A program made the translations under genes and the position numbers. Shown piece by piece: positions 1 through 8,665 of a stretch of 60,773 nucleotides of DNA (position 1 is its first letter; every line of letters starts with the position of its first letter). The notes beneath the pieces were generated by a model, which was given only the letters and a program-made list of their open reading frames with translations, searched no databases and had not been told where the DNA came from. Origin of the DNA: Pseudomonas sp. RGM2987 (GTDB lineage: Bacteria; Pseudomonadota; Gammaproteobacteria; Pseudomonadales; Pseudomonadaceae); contig NZ_JALJDX010000196.1 of NCBI RefSeq assembly GCF_022952855.1, positions 1 through 60,773 on the forward strand, given 5' to 3'.

Positions 1-24
1 AAAAAGTCCTGGGCCTGCTGCGCA

Positions 25-183
25 GTCCGGCGGGAGCAAGCTCCCTCGCCACGGATGTGTTCCAGGCTTTCTGAGTTGCAAACAGAACCAATGTGGGAGC
101 GGGCTTGCTCGCGAATGCGGTTCACCATTCAACATCTATGCAAGCTGATCCAACGCTTTCGCGAGCAAGCTCGCTCCCACAGG
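25..183. repeat. REP-like palindromic repeats at window start
   Basis: Three short Pseudomonas REP-like units are visible: a gcgggagcaagctccctcgcc unit near 30-52, and an inverted pair at 92-115 (tgtgggagcgggcttgctcg) and 158-183 (its reverse-complement form). No gene is seen in 1-196. Such repeats are dispersed between convergent genes in this genus, and other copies occur in this window near 2910, 6374, 8563, 43588, 54944 and 60725. Confidence 0.85.
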
Positions 184-196
184 AGTTCGCGTGATC

Positions 197-1252
197 CTAT
201 TGGATATCTTCCGGCTTGACGATCACCCAGTTCTTGTCCGCCGTCACCGGCAGCCCTTCCTTGGCCTGGGCGGCGGCGTGCTTGGCCATCATGCCGTTGA
301 TCTGGGTCATGTATTTGTCCTTGCGGTTGACCCACAGGTGGATGCCGCCCTTGGCCACGTCCACATCGTGGAACAGCATGTAGCCGTCGCTGCTTGGCGT
401 GTCGCCGCCGACGAGCACCGGTTTTTTCCATTCGTCGATGTAGGTCAGGATCGCCGCATGCTTGCCCGCCATCCAGGTCGCCGGGGTCCACAGGTAGGGC
501 GTGTATTCCAGGTCCAGGTTGGCCTTCTCGTCATACTTGCCGGCGGTGATCTGCTTGCGGGCGGTGGTCAGCTCGCCGCTCTTGCGGTCCTTGAGCAGCG
601 TGGTCACGCCGATGACGTTCTGGGGCTTGAGGTTGTAGCCATACTTCGGATCGGCGGCGACCATGCGCACCAGCTCCTCGGAAGCGGCGGTCATGACATA
701 CACCTCGATGCCATTTTCCATCAGCTTGTTGTACAGCTCGGCCTGGCCGGTGAAGACTTTTGGCGGATTGACGTTGTAGTTGACCACCTTGTCGCCATCG
801 TAATACGTAGTCGGTACCGGCTTGCCGGAAGCCATCAACTCGTCGACGTAGCCCTTGAGCTCCTTGAGGGTAAAGCCTGAAAACACCTGGGCCACCCACG
901 GGTAGCAGACCATGTCGTCCACTTCGCACAGGCGATAGTAGTAACTGAACAGGCTTTCCTTGTGATCCGCCGTGTCCTTGAACGGCATCAGCTTCAAGGA
1001 CGGGTCCAGGGTCTCGCGGGTGATGAGGCCTTTGTTCTCCATGAACGGCAGCAACGATTCCTCAAGGTCGTAGCGGTAACTGGTGTTGTCCATGTCGAAC
1101 ACCGCGAAGTTACCTTTGTTGGCGTTGGCCGCGATCATCGCGTCCAGGGCCTTGGCCTGCTCTGCCGGCCAGTGCTTGAGTTCGGTAGCGAGGGCCTGGC
1201 CGGCCAGGCCCAGGCTCAAGGCGACAGCGAGAAAACGAGGTGCGAGCTTCAT
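197..1252 (-). CDS. pchP: Phosphorylcholine phosphatase (HAD family)
   Basis: The 351-aa protein has a Sec signal peptide (MKLAPRFLAVALSLGLAGQALA) and a HAD nucleophile motif FDMDNT (D53, D55), followed by the long cap-containing fold typical of Pseudomonas PchP. PchP hydrolyses phosphorylcholine in the periplasm and feeds choline catabolism. A second conserved acidic region, VGGDTPSSDGYM, lies in the C-terminal third and fits HAD motif IV. I chose the ATG at 1252 because a GGGAG Shine-Dalgarno precedes it by 8 nt and the signal peptide starts there; an upstream in-frame start would add 38 unlikely residues. It stands alone between REP repeats and a divergently oriented symporter gene. The family assignment rests on overall similarity. 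Confidence 0.85.
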   Translation of the reverse strand: MKLAPRFLAVALSLGLAGQALATELKHWPAEQAKALDAMIAANANKGNFAVFDMDNTSYRYDLEESLLPFMENKGLITRETLDPSLKLMPFKDTADHKESLFSYYYRLCEVDDMVCYPWVAQVFSGFTLKELKGYVDELMASGKPVPTTYYDGDKVVNYNVNPPKVFTGQAELYNKLMENGIEVYVMTAASEELVRMVAADPKYGYNLKPQNVIGVTTLLKDRKSGELTTARKQITAGKYDEKANLDLEYTPYLWTPATWMAGKHAAILTYIDEWKKPVLVGGDTPSSDGYMLFHDVDVAKGGIHLWVNRKDKYMTQINGMMAKHAAAQAKEGLPVTADKNWVIVKPEDIQ

Positions 1253-1494
1253 CGGCATTTCTCCCAGGTTTGAAGAACCCGACGCTAACAAATGCCTGTG
1301 ACAGATATCGCCTGCCCGCGACCGCTTGCGTCTTGATCGCGTCAGCGACATGTCCGTAAACGCCACAGCCTTATTCCATAAACGACAATCTACATGCCTT
1401 TTTAATATTAATTCATTAGTTATCAGGCTGTTAGGCTTCCCGGTTCGCAGTCGCGGCTTCAGGCGACTGGCACAAGTCTTATCGGAGTCTTTTG

Positions 1495-2886
1495 ATGAAT
1501 CTGCCGCTGATCCTCAATCTGCTGGTGTTTCTCGCCCTGCTGTTCGGCCTGGCGCAAACCCGCCATGGCAGCTGGAGCCTGGCGAAAAAAGTGCTGTTGG
1601 CGCTGGTGCTGGGCGTTGTGTTCGGTATTGCCCTGCACACGATCTACGGTGCCGGTAACCCGGTGCTCAAGGCGTCCATCGGCTGGTTCGACCTGGTGGG
1701 CAACGGTTACGTGCAGTTGCTGCAAATGATCGTCATCCCGTTGGTTTTCGCCTCGATCCTCAGCGCCGTGGCCCGCCTGCATAACGCCTCGTCCCTGGGC
1801 AAGATCAGCTTTCTGACCATCGGCACGCTGCTGTTCACCACCGCTATCGCCGCGCTGATCGGCATCGGTCTGACCAACCTGTTCGGCCTCACCGCCGAGG
1901 GTCTGGTGGCCGGCACCCAGGAACTGGCGCGCCTGCAAGTGATCCAGAGCGACTACGCCGGCAAGGTCGCCGACCTGAACATCCCACAGTTGCTGCTCTC
2001 GTTCATTCCGCAAAATCCCTTCGCCGACCTGGCCCGGGCCAAGCCAACCTCGATCATCAGCGTGGTGATCTTTGCGGCCTTCCTCGGTGTCGCGGCCTTG
2101 CAGTTGCTCAAGGATGACGTGGAAAAAGGTCAGAAAGTGATCAACGCCATCGACACTCTGCAAAGCTGGGTGACGCGCCTGGTGCGCCTGGTGATGAAGC
2201 TGACCCCCTACGGCGTGCTGGCGCTGATGACCAAAGTGGTGGCCGGTTCCAACCTGCAGGACATCATCAAGCTCGGCAGTTTCGTGGTGGTGTCGTACCT
2301 GGGGCTGGGCCTGATGTTCGTGGTCCACGGCCTGCTGGTGTCCGCCGCCGGGATCAATCCGCTGCGGTTCTTCCGCAAGATCTGGCCGGTGCTGACCTTC
2401 GCCTTCACCAGCCGCTCCAGCGCCGCGACCATTCCGCTGAGCATCGAAGCCCAGACCAGCCGCCTCGGCATCCCGCGGGCCATTGCCAGCTTCAGCGCTT
2501 CGTTCGGCGCCACCATCGGCCAGAACGGTTGCGCCGGTCTTTATCCGGCGATGCTGGCGGTGATGGTCGCGCCGACGGTGGGCATCAATCCGTTGGATCC
2601 GCTATGGATCGCGACGCTGGTGGCGATTGTGACCTTGAGTTCGGCCGGGGTGGCCGGCGTCGGGGGCGGCGCGACGTTTGCCGCGTTGATCGTACTGCCG
2701 GCCATGGGCTTGCCGGTCTCGCTGGTGGCACTGCTGATTTCCGTCGAGCCATTGATCGACATGGGCCGCACGGCGTTGAACGTCAGCGGCTCGATCACCG
2801 CCGGGGCGATTACCAGCCAGGTGATGCAGCAGACTGACAAGGCGTTGCTGGAAGCCGAGGAGCATGGGGAGCTGGCACACGCCTGA
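1495..2886 (+). CDS. tcyP: L-cystine/dicarboxylate symporter (DAACS family, TcyP-like)
   Basis: The 463-aa polytopic inner-membrane protein has the dicarboxylate/amino acid:cation symporter fold. Visible hallmarks are the serine-rich hairpin [13 protein letters not shown], the NGCAGLYPA segment, and the Gly-rich loop [12 protein letters not shown] before the last membrane segments. The TcyP/YdjN subgroup imports L-cystine with cations, and the N-terminal helices and length fit that subgroup better than DctA or GltP. A TTG overlaps three bases upstream, but the ATG at 1495 has GGAG 7 nt before it. The upstream 240 bp is AT-rich and likely holds its promoter. The exact substrate is inferred. 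Confidence 0.75.
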   Translation: MNLPLILNLLVFLALLFGLAQTRHGSWSLAKKVLLALVLGVVFGIALHTIYGAGNPVLKASIGWFDLVGNGYVQLLQMIVIPLVFASILSAVARLHNASSLGKISFLTIGTLLFTTAIAALIGIGLTNLFGLTAEGLVAGTQELARLQVIQSDYAGKVADLNIPQLLLSFIPQNPFADLARAKPTSIISVVIFAAFLGVAALQLLKDDVEKGQKVINAIDTLQSWVTRLVRLVMKLTPYGVLALMTKVVAGSNLQDIIKLGSFVVVSYLGLGLMFVVHGLLVSAAGINPLRFFRKIWPVLTFAFTSRSSAATIPLSIEAQTSRLGIPRAIASFSASFGATIGQNGCAGLYPAMLAVMVAPTVGINPLDPLWIATLVAIVTLSSAGVAGVGGGATFAALIVLPAMGLPVSLVALLISVEPLIDMGRTALNVSGSITAGAITSQVMQQTDKALLEAEEHGELAHA

Positions 2887-2909
2887 CCGGCGGTGCCTGT
2901 TAGATCGCC

Positions 2910-2992
2910 TTCGCGAGCAAGCCCGCTCCCACAGTTAACCGGGTTTTGTCAGGAAGAACTCGGTCGGCTGTGGGAGCGGGCTTGCTCGCGAA
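2910..2992. repeat. REP inverted pair
   Basis: Two REP-like units in opposite orientation (2910-2934 and 2968-2992; gcgagcaagcccgctcccac and its complement) lie between the convergent symporter and folA genes. They could form a stem-loop acting as a bidirectional transcript end; that role is inferred. Confidence 0.85.
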
Positions 2993-3002
2993 GCTCTTGC
3001 TG

Positions 3003-3515
3003 TTAAAGCTTTTCCCACACCTCAAAACTGTACGCCGGCTTATCCCCTTCGGCCGGATTGGGCTGGTTCGACACCAACGCCCACTGGCTTGCATCAAATT
3101 CCGGAAACCAAGCGTCCCCCACCGGGCTCAGCGCCACGCGGGTCAGGTACAACCGATCCGCCTGCTCGAGTGCCTGGGCATACAGCTGGGCACCGCCGAT
3201 CAGCATCAGCTCATCGACGCCCTGGGCCAGCGCCCACGCCTCGGCCCTCTCGACGGCAGCCTCCAGCGAGGAGAAGACTTCCGCGCCCTCCAGCAGCAGG
3301 CCAGGCTGGCGACTGACCACGATGTTCAAGCGCCCGGGCAACGGACGACCGAGGGAATCCCAGGTCTTGCGCCCCATGATGATCGGTTTGCCCAGGGTCG
3401 TGGCCTTGAAGTATTTGAAATCCCCCGGCAGGTGCCAGGGCATGCTGTTGTCGATGCCGATCACTCGGTTTTCACCGAGGGCTGCGATCAAGCTTAAAGG
3501 GAGAGTTTTTTTCAT
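3003..3515 (-). CDS. folA: Dihydrofolate reductase
   Basis: The 170-aa protein has the usual length of bacterial DHFR, the cytosolic enzyme that reduces dihydrofolate to tetrahydrofolate with NADPH. Motifs seen are SLIAALGENRVIGIDNSMPW (N-terminal strand, Met20 loop and substrate-binding start), GRKTWDSLGRPLPGR (cofactor loop) and LMLIGGAQLYAQAL (Gly-Gly cofactor turn). I placed the start at 3515 (MKKTLPLSLI), where homologues begin; the upstream in-frame ATG would add 20 non-conserved residues. No strong Shine-Dalgarno is visible. It is divergent from the DUF2868 gene, about 85 bp apart. Confidence 0.95.
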   Translation of the reverse strand: MKKTLPLSLIAALGENRVIGIDNSMPWHLPGDFKYFKATTLGKPIIMGRKTWDSLGRPLPGRLNIVVSRQPGLLLEGAEVFSSLEAAVERAEAWALAQGVDELMLIGGAQLYAQALEQADRLYLTRVALSPVGDAWFPEFDASQWALVSNQPNPAEGDKPAYSFEVWEKL

Positions 3516-3599
3516 GACGGCGAGGATACCAGAGCCCCGGCGTACCCCGACAGGCGCCACAGCGGTTATCCTCAACGCTCATTTGCAACGGAAGCGCCC

Positions 3600-4979
3600 G
3601 TGACTGGACCCCTGACTGAACTGCAAAGCCTCTGGCTGACCGAGACGATCCGCCTGCGTGAAGAGCACGCCGGCCCATTGGAAGACCAGGAAGCCAATCG
3701 CCTGGCCCGTGCGGCGGGCGGCGATTTATCCGGCCGTATCCGCCAGCGCGCCCTGCACCTGGCCGAGCGCGACGGCTTGACCCAGGCCTTGCGCCATTGG
3801 CTGCAAGGGGCGCGCCTGGCGCTGCTGGTATTGGCGGCGCTCGCCATCGTCAGCGGTGCCGGCCTGGGGTTCGCCGCGCTGGGCGACGGACAGGCACCGG
3901 TCAATGTGTTCTGGGCCCTGGGCAGTCTGCTCGGGTTGAATCTGATCCTGCTGATTGGCTGGGCGCTTGGCCTGGTATTCGCCGCAGAGCAAGGCGCCAC
4001 GCTGGGGCGTCTATGGCTGTGGCTCAGCGAAAAACTAGCCCGGGACGCCAAGGCCGCCCAACTGGCGCCGGCATTGTTGCTGTTGCTGCAACGCCACAAG
4101 CTCAATCGCTGGACCCTCGGCGCGCTGGTCAACGGCTTGTGGTTGCTGGCGATGCTCAGTGCACTGGCCATCGTCCTGATGCTGATGGCGACCCGGCGCT
4201 ATGGCTTTGTCTGGGAGACCACCATTCTCGGCGGCGAGACCTTCGTCGCCGTGACCCGGACTTTGGGCGCGTTGCCGGCGCTGCTGGGGTTCAGCGTGCC
4301 GAGCGTGGACATGATCCGCGCCAGCGGCGACGGCGCCCTCAATCTCGAAAGCGCGCGCCAGGCCTGGGCCGCCTGGCTGGTCGGGGTGTTGCTGGTCTAC
4401 GGCGTGTTGCCGCGCCTGTGCCTGGCGCTGCTGTGCCTGTGGCGCTGGCGACGTGGCCGGGCACTGCTGCGCCTGGACCTGAACCTGCCGGGCTACGCTC
4501 AACTGCGCGAGCGCCTGATGCCCAGCAGTGAGCGCCTGGGCGTCAACGACGCCGCACCTGCGCAGGTGCATCAGGTCGAACCGACAATCGGTGCGCTACA
4601 GAGTGACGGCGCGCTGTTGGTCGCCATCGAGCTGGATGACCGCCCCTGGCCGCCGAAACTGCCGGACACGGTGAAGAACGCCGGTATCCTCGACAGCCGC
4701 GAGTCCCGCAACAGGCTCCTGGAGCAACTGTCACGCTTCCCTCCCGCGCGGCTGGCGATTGCCTGCGACCCACGGCGCTCGCCGGACCGCGGCAGCCTAG
4801 CGTTGATCGCCGAGCTGGCCCGCAGCGCCAGCGCCACCCGCGTCTGGCTGTTGCAGGCACCGCCCGGCGAAGCGCTGGACGCCGAGCGCCTGGGAGATTG
4901 GCACACGGCGCTGCAACAGCTGCAACTGCCCTTCGCCGATTGCGCGCCGTTGAACTGGTTGGAGAGCGGCCATGACTGA
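3600..4979 (+). CDS. DUF2868 membrane protein
   Basis: This 459-aa protein of unknown function matches the DUF2868 pattern: an N-terminal charged region (LWLTETIRLREEHAG), two hydrophobic hairpins around residues 70-135, further membrane segments near 180-200 and 260-285, and a soluble C-terminal domain resembling a nucleotide-binding fold without an obvious P-loop. A GTG start is used, with GGAAG a few bases upstream. It overlaps the following GTPase gene by 8 nt, so the two are probably translated together. This partnership is common in pseudomonads, but no biochemical role is established. Confidence 0.8.
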   Translation: MTGPLTELQSLWLTETIRLREEHAGPLEDQEANRLARAAGGDLSGRIRQRALHLAERDGLTQALRHWLQGARLALLVLAALAIVSGAGLGFAALGDGQAPVNVFWALGSLLGLNLILLIGWALGLVFAAEQGATLGRLWLWLSEKLARDAKAAQLAPALLLLLQRHKLNRWTLGALVNGLWLLAMLSALAIVLMLMATRRYGFVWETTILGGETFVAVTRTLGALPALLGFSVPSVDMIRASGDGALNLESARQAWAAWLVGVLLVYGVLPRLCLALLCLWRWRRGRALLRLDLNLPGYAQLRERLMPSSERLGVNDAAPAQVHQVEPTIGALQSDGALLVAIELDDRPWPPKLPDTVKNAGILDSRESRNRLLEQLSRFPPARLAIACDPRRSPDRGSLALIAELARSASATRVWLLQAPPGEALDAERLGDWHTALQQLQLPFADCAPLNWLESGHD

Positions 4980-6345
4980 TCCAATCAAGCCGCTCAAGTT
5001 GGCCGTGGTCGGCCATACCAATGTCGGCAAGACCTCGCTGCTGCGCACGCTGACCCGTGACGTCGGCTTCGGCGAGGTCTCCCATCGGCCGAGCACCACG
5101 CGCCACGTCGAAGGTGCGCGTTTATCGGTGGACGGCGAAGCGCTGCTGGAGCTGTACGACACGCCGGGCCTGGAAGATGCCATCGCCCTGCTCGATTACC
5201 TGGAACGCCTGGAGCGCCCCGGCGAGCGCCTCGACGGCCCGGCGCGCCTGGCCCGCTTCCTTGAGGGCAGCGAGGCCCGGCAGCGTTTCGAGCAGGAAGC
5301 CAAAGTGCTGCGCCAGCTGCTCGCCAGCGATGCCGGGTTGTATGTCATCGATGCCCGGGAACCGGTGCTGGCCAAATATCGCGATGAATTGGAAGTGCTC
5401 GCCAGTTGTGGCAAGCCGCTGCTGCCGGTGCTGAATTTCGTCAGCAGTGCCAACCACCGCGAGCCGGCCTGGCGCGAAGCATTGGCACGACTGGGGTTGC
5501 ACGCCCTGGTGCGCTTCGACAGCGTAGCCCCGCCCGAGGACGGCGAGCGCCGCTTGTATGAAAGCCTCGCGCTATTGCTTGAAAGCGCCCGGGGACAACT
5601 GGAGCGGCTGGTCGCCGATCAGCAGGCCCAACGCCTGGCCCGCCAGCAGAGCGCGGCACGATTGATCGCCGAATTGCTGATCGATTGCGCCGCCTGCCGC
5701 CGCAGCGTCGCAAGCACCCCGGAACTGGAACGCCAGGCCATCAGCGAACTGCGCAGCGCCGTGCGTCAGCGTGAACAGCGTTGCGTCGAGGCCTTGCTCA
5801 AGCTGTTCGCCTTCCGGGCCCAGGACGCGGCGGCCAGCGATCTGCCGTTGCTCGACGGGCGTTGGGGCGATGACCTGTTCAACCCCGAGACGCTCAAGCA
5901 ACTGGGAGTACGCGTCGGTGGCGGGATCGCGGCGGGCGCTGCGGCCGGTGCCGGCGTAGATCTGCTGGTGGGTGGCCTGACCCTCGGTGCCGCCGCGCTG
6001 GCCGGCGCCATCGCCGGCGGCGCCGTGCAAACTGCCCGCAGCTACGGCAATCGGCTGCTGGGCAAGCTCAAGGGCCAGCGGGAACTGACCGTGGACGACA
6101 ACGTACTGCGCCTGTTGGCCCTGCGCCAACGGCAACTGCTGCAAGCCCTCAACCAGCGCGGCCATGCGGCGCTGGACAGCATTCGCATCGCCACCCCCCA
6201 GGACAAGAGCTGGCGCGAAGGCAAGCTGCCTGAAGCCCTGACCAAGGCCCGGGCCTATCCGCAGTGGTCGTCGCTCAATCCCCAGCCACGGTTGAGCCAG
6301 GCCGAGCGGCAGGAGCAGATTGAGCAATTGGCCGGGCAGCTTTGA
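4972..6345 (+). CDS. GTPase with DUF3482 C-terminal domain
   Basis: This 457-aa protein carries an Era/TrmE-like G domain at its N-terminus: Walker A GHTNVGKT (residues 14-21), a Thr-rich switch I (RPSTTRHVEG), and DTPG (63-66). The usual NKxD appears replaced by LNFVSS (TLNFxSS-type). The C-terminal half contains a long Ala/Gly-rich hydrophobic stretch (IAAGAAAGAGVDLLVGG) that resembles a membrane-inserting hairpin, then a DUF3482-type tail. It overlaps the DUF2868 gene by 8 nt, suggesting a membrane-associated two-protein unit. Function is unknown. Confidence 0.8.
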   Translation: MTDPIKPLKLAVVGHTNVGKTSLLRTLTRDVGFGEVSHRPSTTRHVEGARLSVDGEALLELYDTPGLEDAIALLDYLERLERPGERLDGPARLARFLEGSEARQRFEQEAKVLRQLLASDAGLYVIDAREPVLAKYRDELEVLASCGKPLLPVLNFVSSANHREPAWREALARLGLHALVRFDSVAPPEDGERRLYESLALLLESARGQLERLVADQQAQRLARQQSAARLIAELLIDCAACRRSVASTPELERQAISELRSAVRQREQRCVEALLKLFAFRAQDAAASDLPLLDGRWGDDLFNPETLKQLGVRVGGGIAAGAAAGAGVDLLVGGLTLGAAALAGAIAGGAVQTARSYGNRLLGKLKGQRELTVDDNVLRLLALRQRQLLQALNQRGHAALDSIRIATPQDKSWREGKLPEALTKARAYPQWSSLNPQPRLSQAERQEQIEQLAGQL

Positions 6346-6373
6346 CACCAGATCCGGGGAAGCGGCTTGCCCT

Positions 6374-6504
6374 TGTGGCGAGGGAGCTTGCTCCCGCTCG
6401 GCTGCACAGCAGCCGCAAAACCACTGCACGCGGTGTATCTGATGAAACGCGGTGACTCGTTTGGGGTTGCTTCGCAGCCCAGCGGGAGCAAGCTCCCTCG
6501 CCAC
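6374..6504. repeat. Long REP inverted pair, 'gtggcgagggagcttgctcccgct' type
   Basis: Two perfect-looking inverted units (6374-6398 and about 6480-6504) enclose about 80 bp that also contains smaller dyads (cggctgcacagcagccg). This is a different REP family from the gtgggagcggg type. It lies between the convergent GTPase and DUF523 genes. Confidence 0.8.
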
Positions 6505-6531
6505 AAAACGCTGTTCGACCAAAATTATTCG

Positions 6532-7017
6532 TTAAATCAAGGCCTTCAGCGCCGCCGCGGCTTGCGGCAGCTGCAACTCGCTGAACACCTCCACGCCATG
6601 GCGCTTGAGCAACGCAGCGGTGACGCCTTCGCCACCGACTTTCACGCCAGCAAACGTTCCGTCATAGGTCAGCAGGTTGCCGCAGGACGGGCTGTTGGCC
6701 TTGAGCACGGCGATCCGAATGCCATGTTCGCGAACCTGATCCAGCGCCTGGCGAGCGCCGGATAAAAACTGCGCGCTGACGTCTTCACCGTCAGTGGTGA
6801 TCACCGCCACCTCGCCGTCGAGCACGCGGCCCCCCTGTCCACCGACAATCTCTGCCGCCGCGCGCGGCGTCGGCAAGCCGCCGGCGACTTCCGGGCACAG
6901 CGGCACGACCCGGCCTTCGTCGAGCCATTGCTGCAACTGATCGAACGGCCCGCTGGCGCCACCGTCGTAGCGCACGCGATGTCCAAGCAGGCAGCGACTG
7001 ACCAGGATCTTTTCCAT
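6532..7017 (-). CDS. DUF523 family protein
   Basis: The 161-aa protein has the DUF523 signature: N-terminal KILVSRCLLGHRVRYDGG, then PLCPEVAGGLPTPR, and KANSPSCG with conserved cysteines at each site. The conserved Cys residues suggest a metal or Fe-S role, but no reaction is proven for this short form, which lacks the DUF1722 domain of longer relatives. Its start lies 3 bp beyond the stop of the upstream oxygenase gene, so the two probably form an operon. Confidence 0.85.
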   Translation of the reverse strand: MEKILVSRCLLGHRVRYDGGASGPFDQLQQWLDEGRVVPLCPEVAGGLPTPRAAAEIVGGQGGRVLDGEVAVITTDGEDVSAQFLSGARQALDQVREHGIRIAVLKANSPSCGNLLTYDGTFAGVKVGGEGVTAALLKRHGVEVFSELQLPQAAAALKALI

Positions 7018-7019
7018 GC

Positions 7020-7649
7020 TCAGAACAACTCGTTGCCGCGGCGCCGGAACCAGCCGGTCAAAGACAGGCGGTCGCGGGTAGCCGGCAGGACTTCATGGGG
7101 GATGTCCCCCGACAGGAATACCACCAGGCACCCCCCCGTGGGCACTACGTCATGTTCGGCGCCGTCCAGGTACATGCGCAATTGACCGCCCTGTTCCGGC
7201 AGCCAATCGTCGTTGAGGTACAGCACCGCCGACACCATGCGCCGGTCGTCGTCACGAAAGCGATCGACATGCTTGAGGTAGAACGCACCGGGCGGGTACT
7301 GGGCGAAGTGGCTCTCGAAGTCTTCCAGGCCCAGGAACAACCCCCGGTTCATCGCCTCGCGCAAGCTGTCCATCAGGCCCAGGTAGCTGTCACAGGCTTG
7401 CGCCTGGCCGGGCTCGATCCACTGGATACGATCGCCACGAATGCCCTCACGGATTTCCGAGAACGGCCCGCGCCCGACCGCTGCCGGCGCCAGTTCGCCT
7501 TCGGCGGCACGCTGGCGACACTCGGCCGCCAGGGCGCGGGTCAAGGCGTCCGGCAAGAAGAGGTTCTGCTGCGACCAGCCGCGCTCGGCGAGGTCGTCCA
7601 CGATACGTAACAGCAGCGGGTCATCGGAAGGTATTTGCATGGCGCGCAT
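7020..7649 (-). CDS. 2OG-Fe(II) oxygenase (prolyl 4-hydroxylase-like)
   Basis: The 209-aa cytosolic protein has the double-stranded beta-helix iron-binding triad: HVD (YLKHVDRFRDD), a distal His in GDIPHEVLPATRDRLSLTGW, and the following Arg (RDR) that binds 2-oxoglutarate. Homologues are annotated as 2OG-Fe(II) oxygenases of unknown substrate. The start is uncertain: the ATG at 7649 has AGG six bases upstream, and 7640 (MQIPSDD) is the alternative. The longer in-frame extension to 7751 overlaps the divergent neighbour's leader and is unlikely. Confidence 0.8.
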   Translation of the reverse strand: MRAMQIPSDDPLLLRIVDDLAERGWSQQNLFLPDALTRALAAECRQRAAEGELAPAAVGRGPFSEIREGIRGDRIQWIEPGQAQACDSYLGLMDSLREAMNRGLFLGLEDFESHFAQYPPGAFYLKHVDRFRDDDRRMVSAVLYLNDDWLPEQGGQLRMYLDGAEHDVVPTGGCLVVFLSGDIPHEVLPATRDRLSLTGWFRRRGNELF

Positions 7650-7789
7650 AGTAAGCCTGTGCCCGCAAAACCGACAGCGCCGCGCAGCGGGTTCGGCGCG
7701 CCAGATAGCACTGGCGTACGAACTTGATACGAATTCTCGACAAGACCCCACACCCCACGGAGAATAGTCGGCTGCTGACAGGAGTCCCT

Positions 7790-8533
7790 ATGCGCCGTTT
7801 GCTTTTCTCACTGTTGATGTTCTGCGTTTTGCCCGCCTGGGCAGACAGCTACGACCAGTTGTACAAGGTCGCCGGCTGGCCGGAACAGCGCGCGCATTTC
7901 AACGATGCCTTGAGCGCCGCCCAGCAGCGCTATCAAAACAGCCTGCCGCCCGCCGTATTTCAGGCATTGGTAAATAACAGCAATCAACGCTTCGCGCCCC
8001 AGGCCATGGACCAGCGGGCCGAGGCGCAATTGCGCAAGAACCTCCGTAACCCGAGCCCGGCCCTGGACTTTTTCCAATCGCCCCTGGGTCGCAAGGTAGT
8101 GGCGGCCGAGCTGCTGGCGACTCGTCGCGATCAACTGGCGAAGAACGCCAAGGGCCTGCCGAAGATGCCCGCCAGCGATAACCGCCTGTTGATCATCGGC
8201 CACCTGGCCCAGGCCCTGCCCGCCCGAGAGGCCGGCGCCGAGGTCAGCCTGGCGATTGCCGGCGTGGCGGCTGACAGCCTGAGTTCGATGATCCCCGGCC
8301 TGCTGGGTGGCGGCCAGGCCCAAGGCATGCTGAACGGACAGCGCCAGCGACTGATGGAACAGATCGGCGCCGACCTGAACAACACCCTGCTGTACGTCTA
8401 CCGCGACCTGACGGACACCGAGCTGGAAGAGTTCGCCACCTTCGCCGAATCGGCCGAGGGCCAGGCTTACTATCAAGCGGCCCTGGCAGCGATTCGGGCG
8501 GGGTTGGCGGTGGGGCAGAACCTGGGGCAATAA
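7790..8533 (+). CDS. DUF2059 periplasmic protein
   Basis: The 247-aa protein starts with a clear signal peptide (MRRLLFSLLMFCVLPAWA) and is otherwise alpha-helical. The C-terminal LYVYRDLTDTELEEFATFAES segment followed by GQAYY matches the DUF2059 family. The ATG at 7790 has AGGAGT 5-6 nt upstream; the longer frame from 7724 lacks a signal peptide. It is divergent from the oxygenase gene. Function unknown. Confidence 0.8.
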   Translation: MRRLLFSLLMFCVLPAWADSYDQLYKVAGWPEQRAHFNDALSAAQQRYQNSLPPAVFQALVNNSNQRFAPQAMDQRAEAQLRKNLRNPSPALDFFQSPLGRKVVAAELLATRRDQLAKNAKGLPKMPASDNRLLIIGHLAQALPAREAGAEVSLAIAGVAADSLSSMIPGLLGGGQAQGMLNGQRQRLMEQIGADLNNTLLYVYRDLTDTELEEFATFAESAEGQAYYQAALAAIRAGLAVGQNLGQ

Positions 8534-8562
8534 GGTAGCTCTTCAGCGACTGCCAAACCGCA

Positions 8563-8652
8563 TTCGCGAGCAAGCCCGCTCCCACATGGGACTGGCGGCG
8601 ACCTCGGAATTTGATTCACTGAAGATCCTGTGAGAGCGGGCTTGCTCGCGAA
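8563..8652. repeat. REP inverted pair
   Basis: Two gcgagcaagcccgctcccac-type units in opposite orientation (8563-8586 and 8630-8652) lie between the convergent DUF2059 and hydrolase genes. One arm carries a tgtgagag variant. Confidence 0.85.
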
Positions 8653-8665
8653 AGCAATCGACCAG

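Noticed and set aside
1459..2328. Long open frame antisense to the symporter gene
   Set aside because: Its His/Gln-rich composition is the usual shadow of a high-GC gene on the opposite strand, with no start signal or family likeness. The same holds for other long shadows, such as those opposite the spu and ssu genes.
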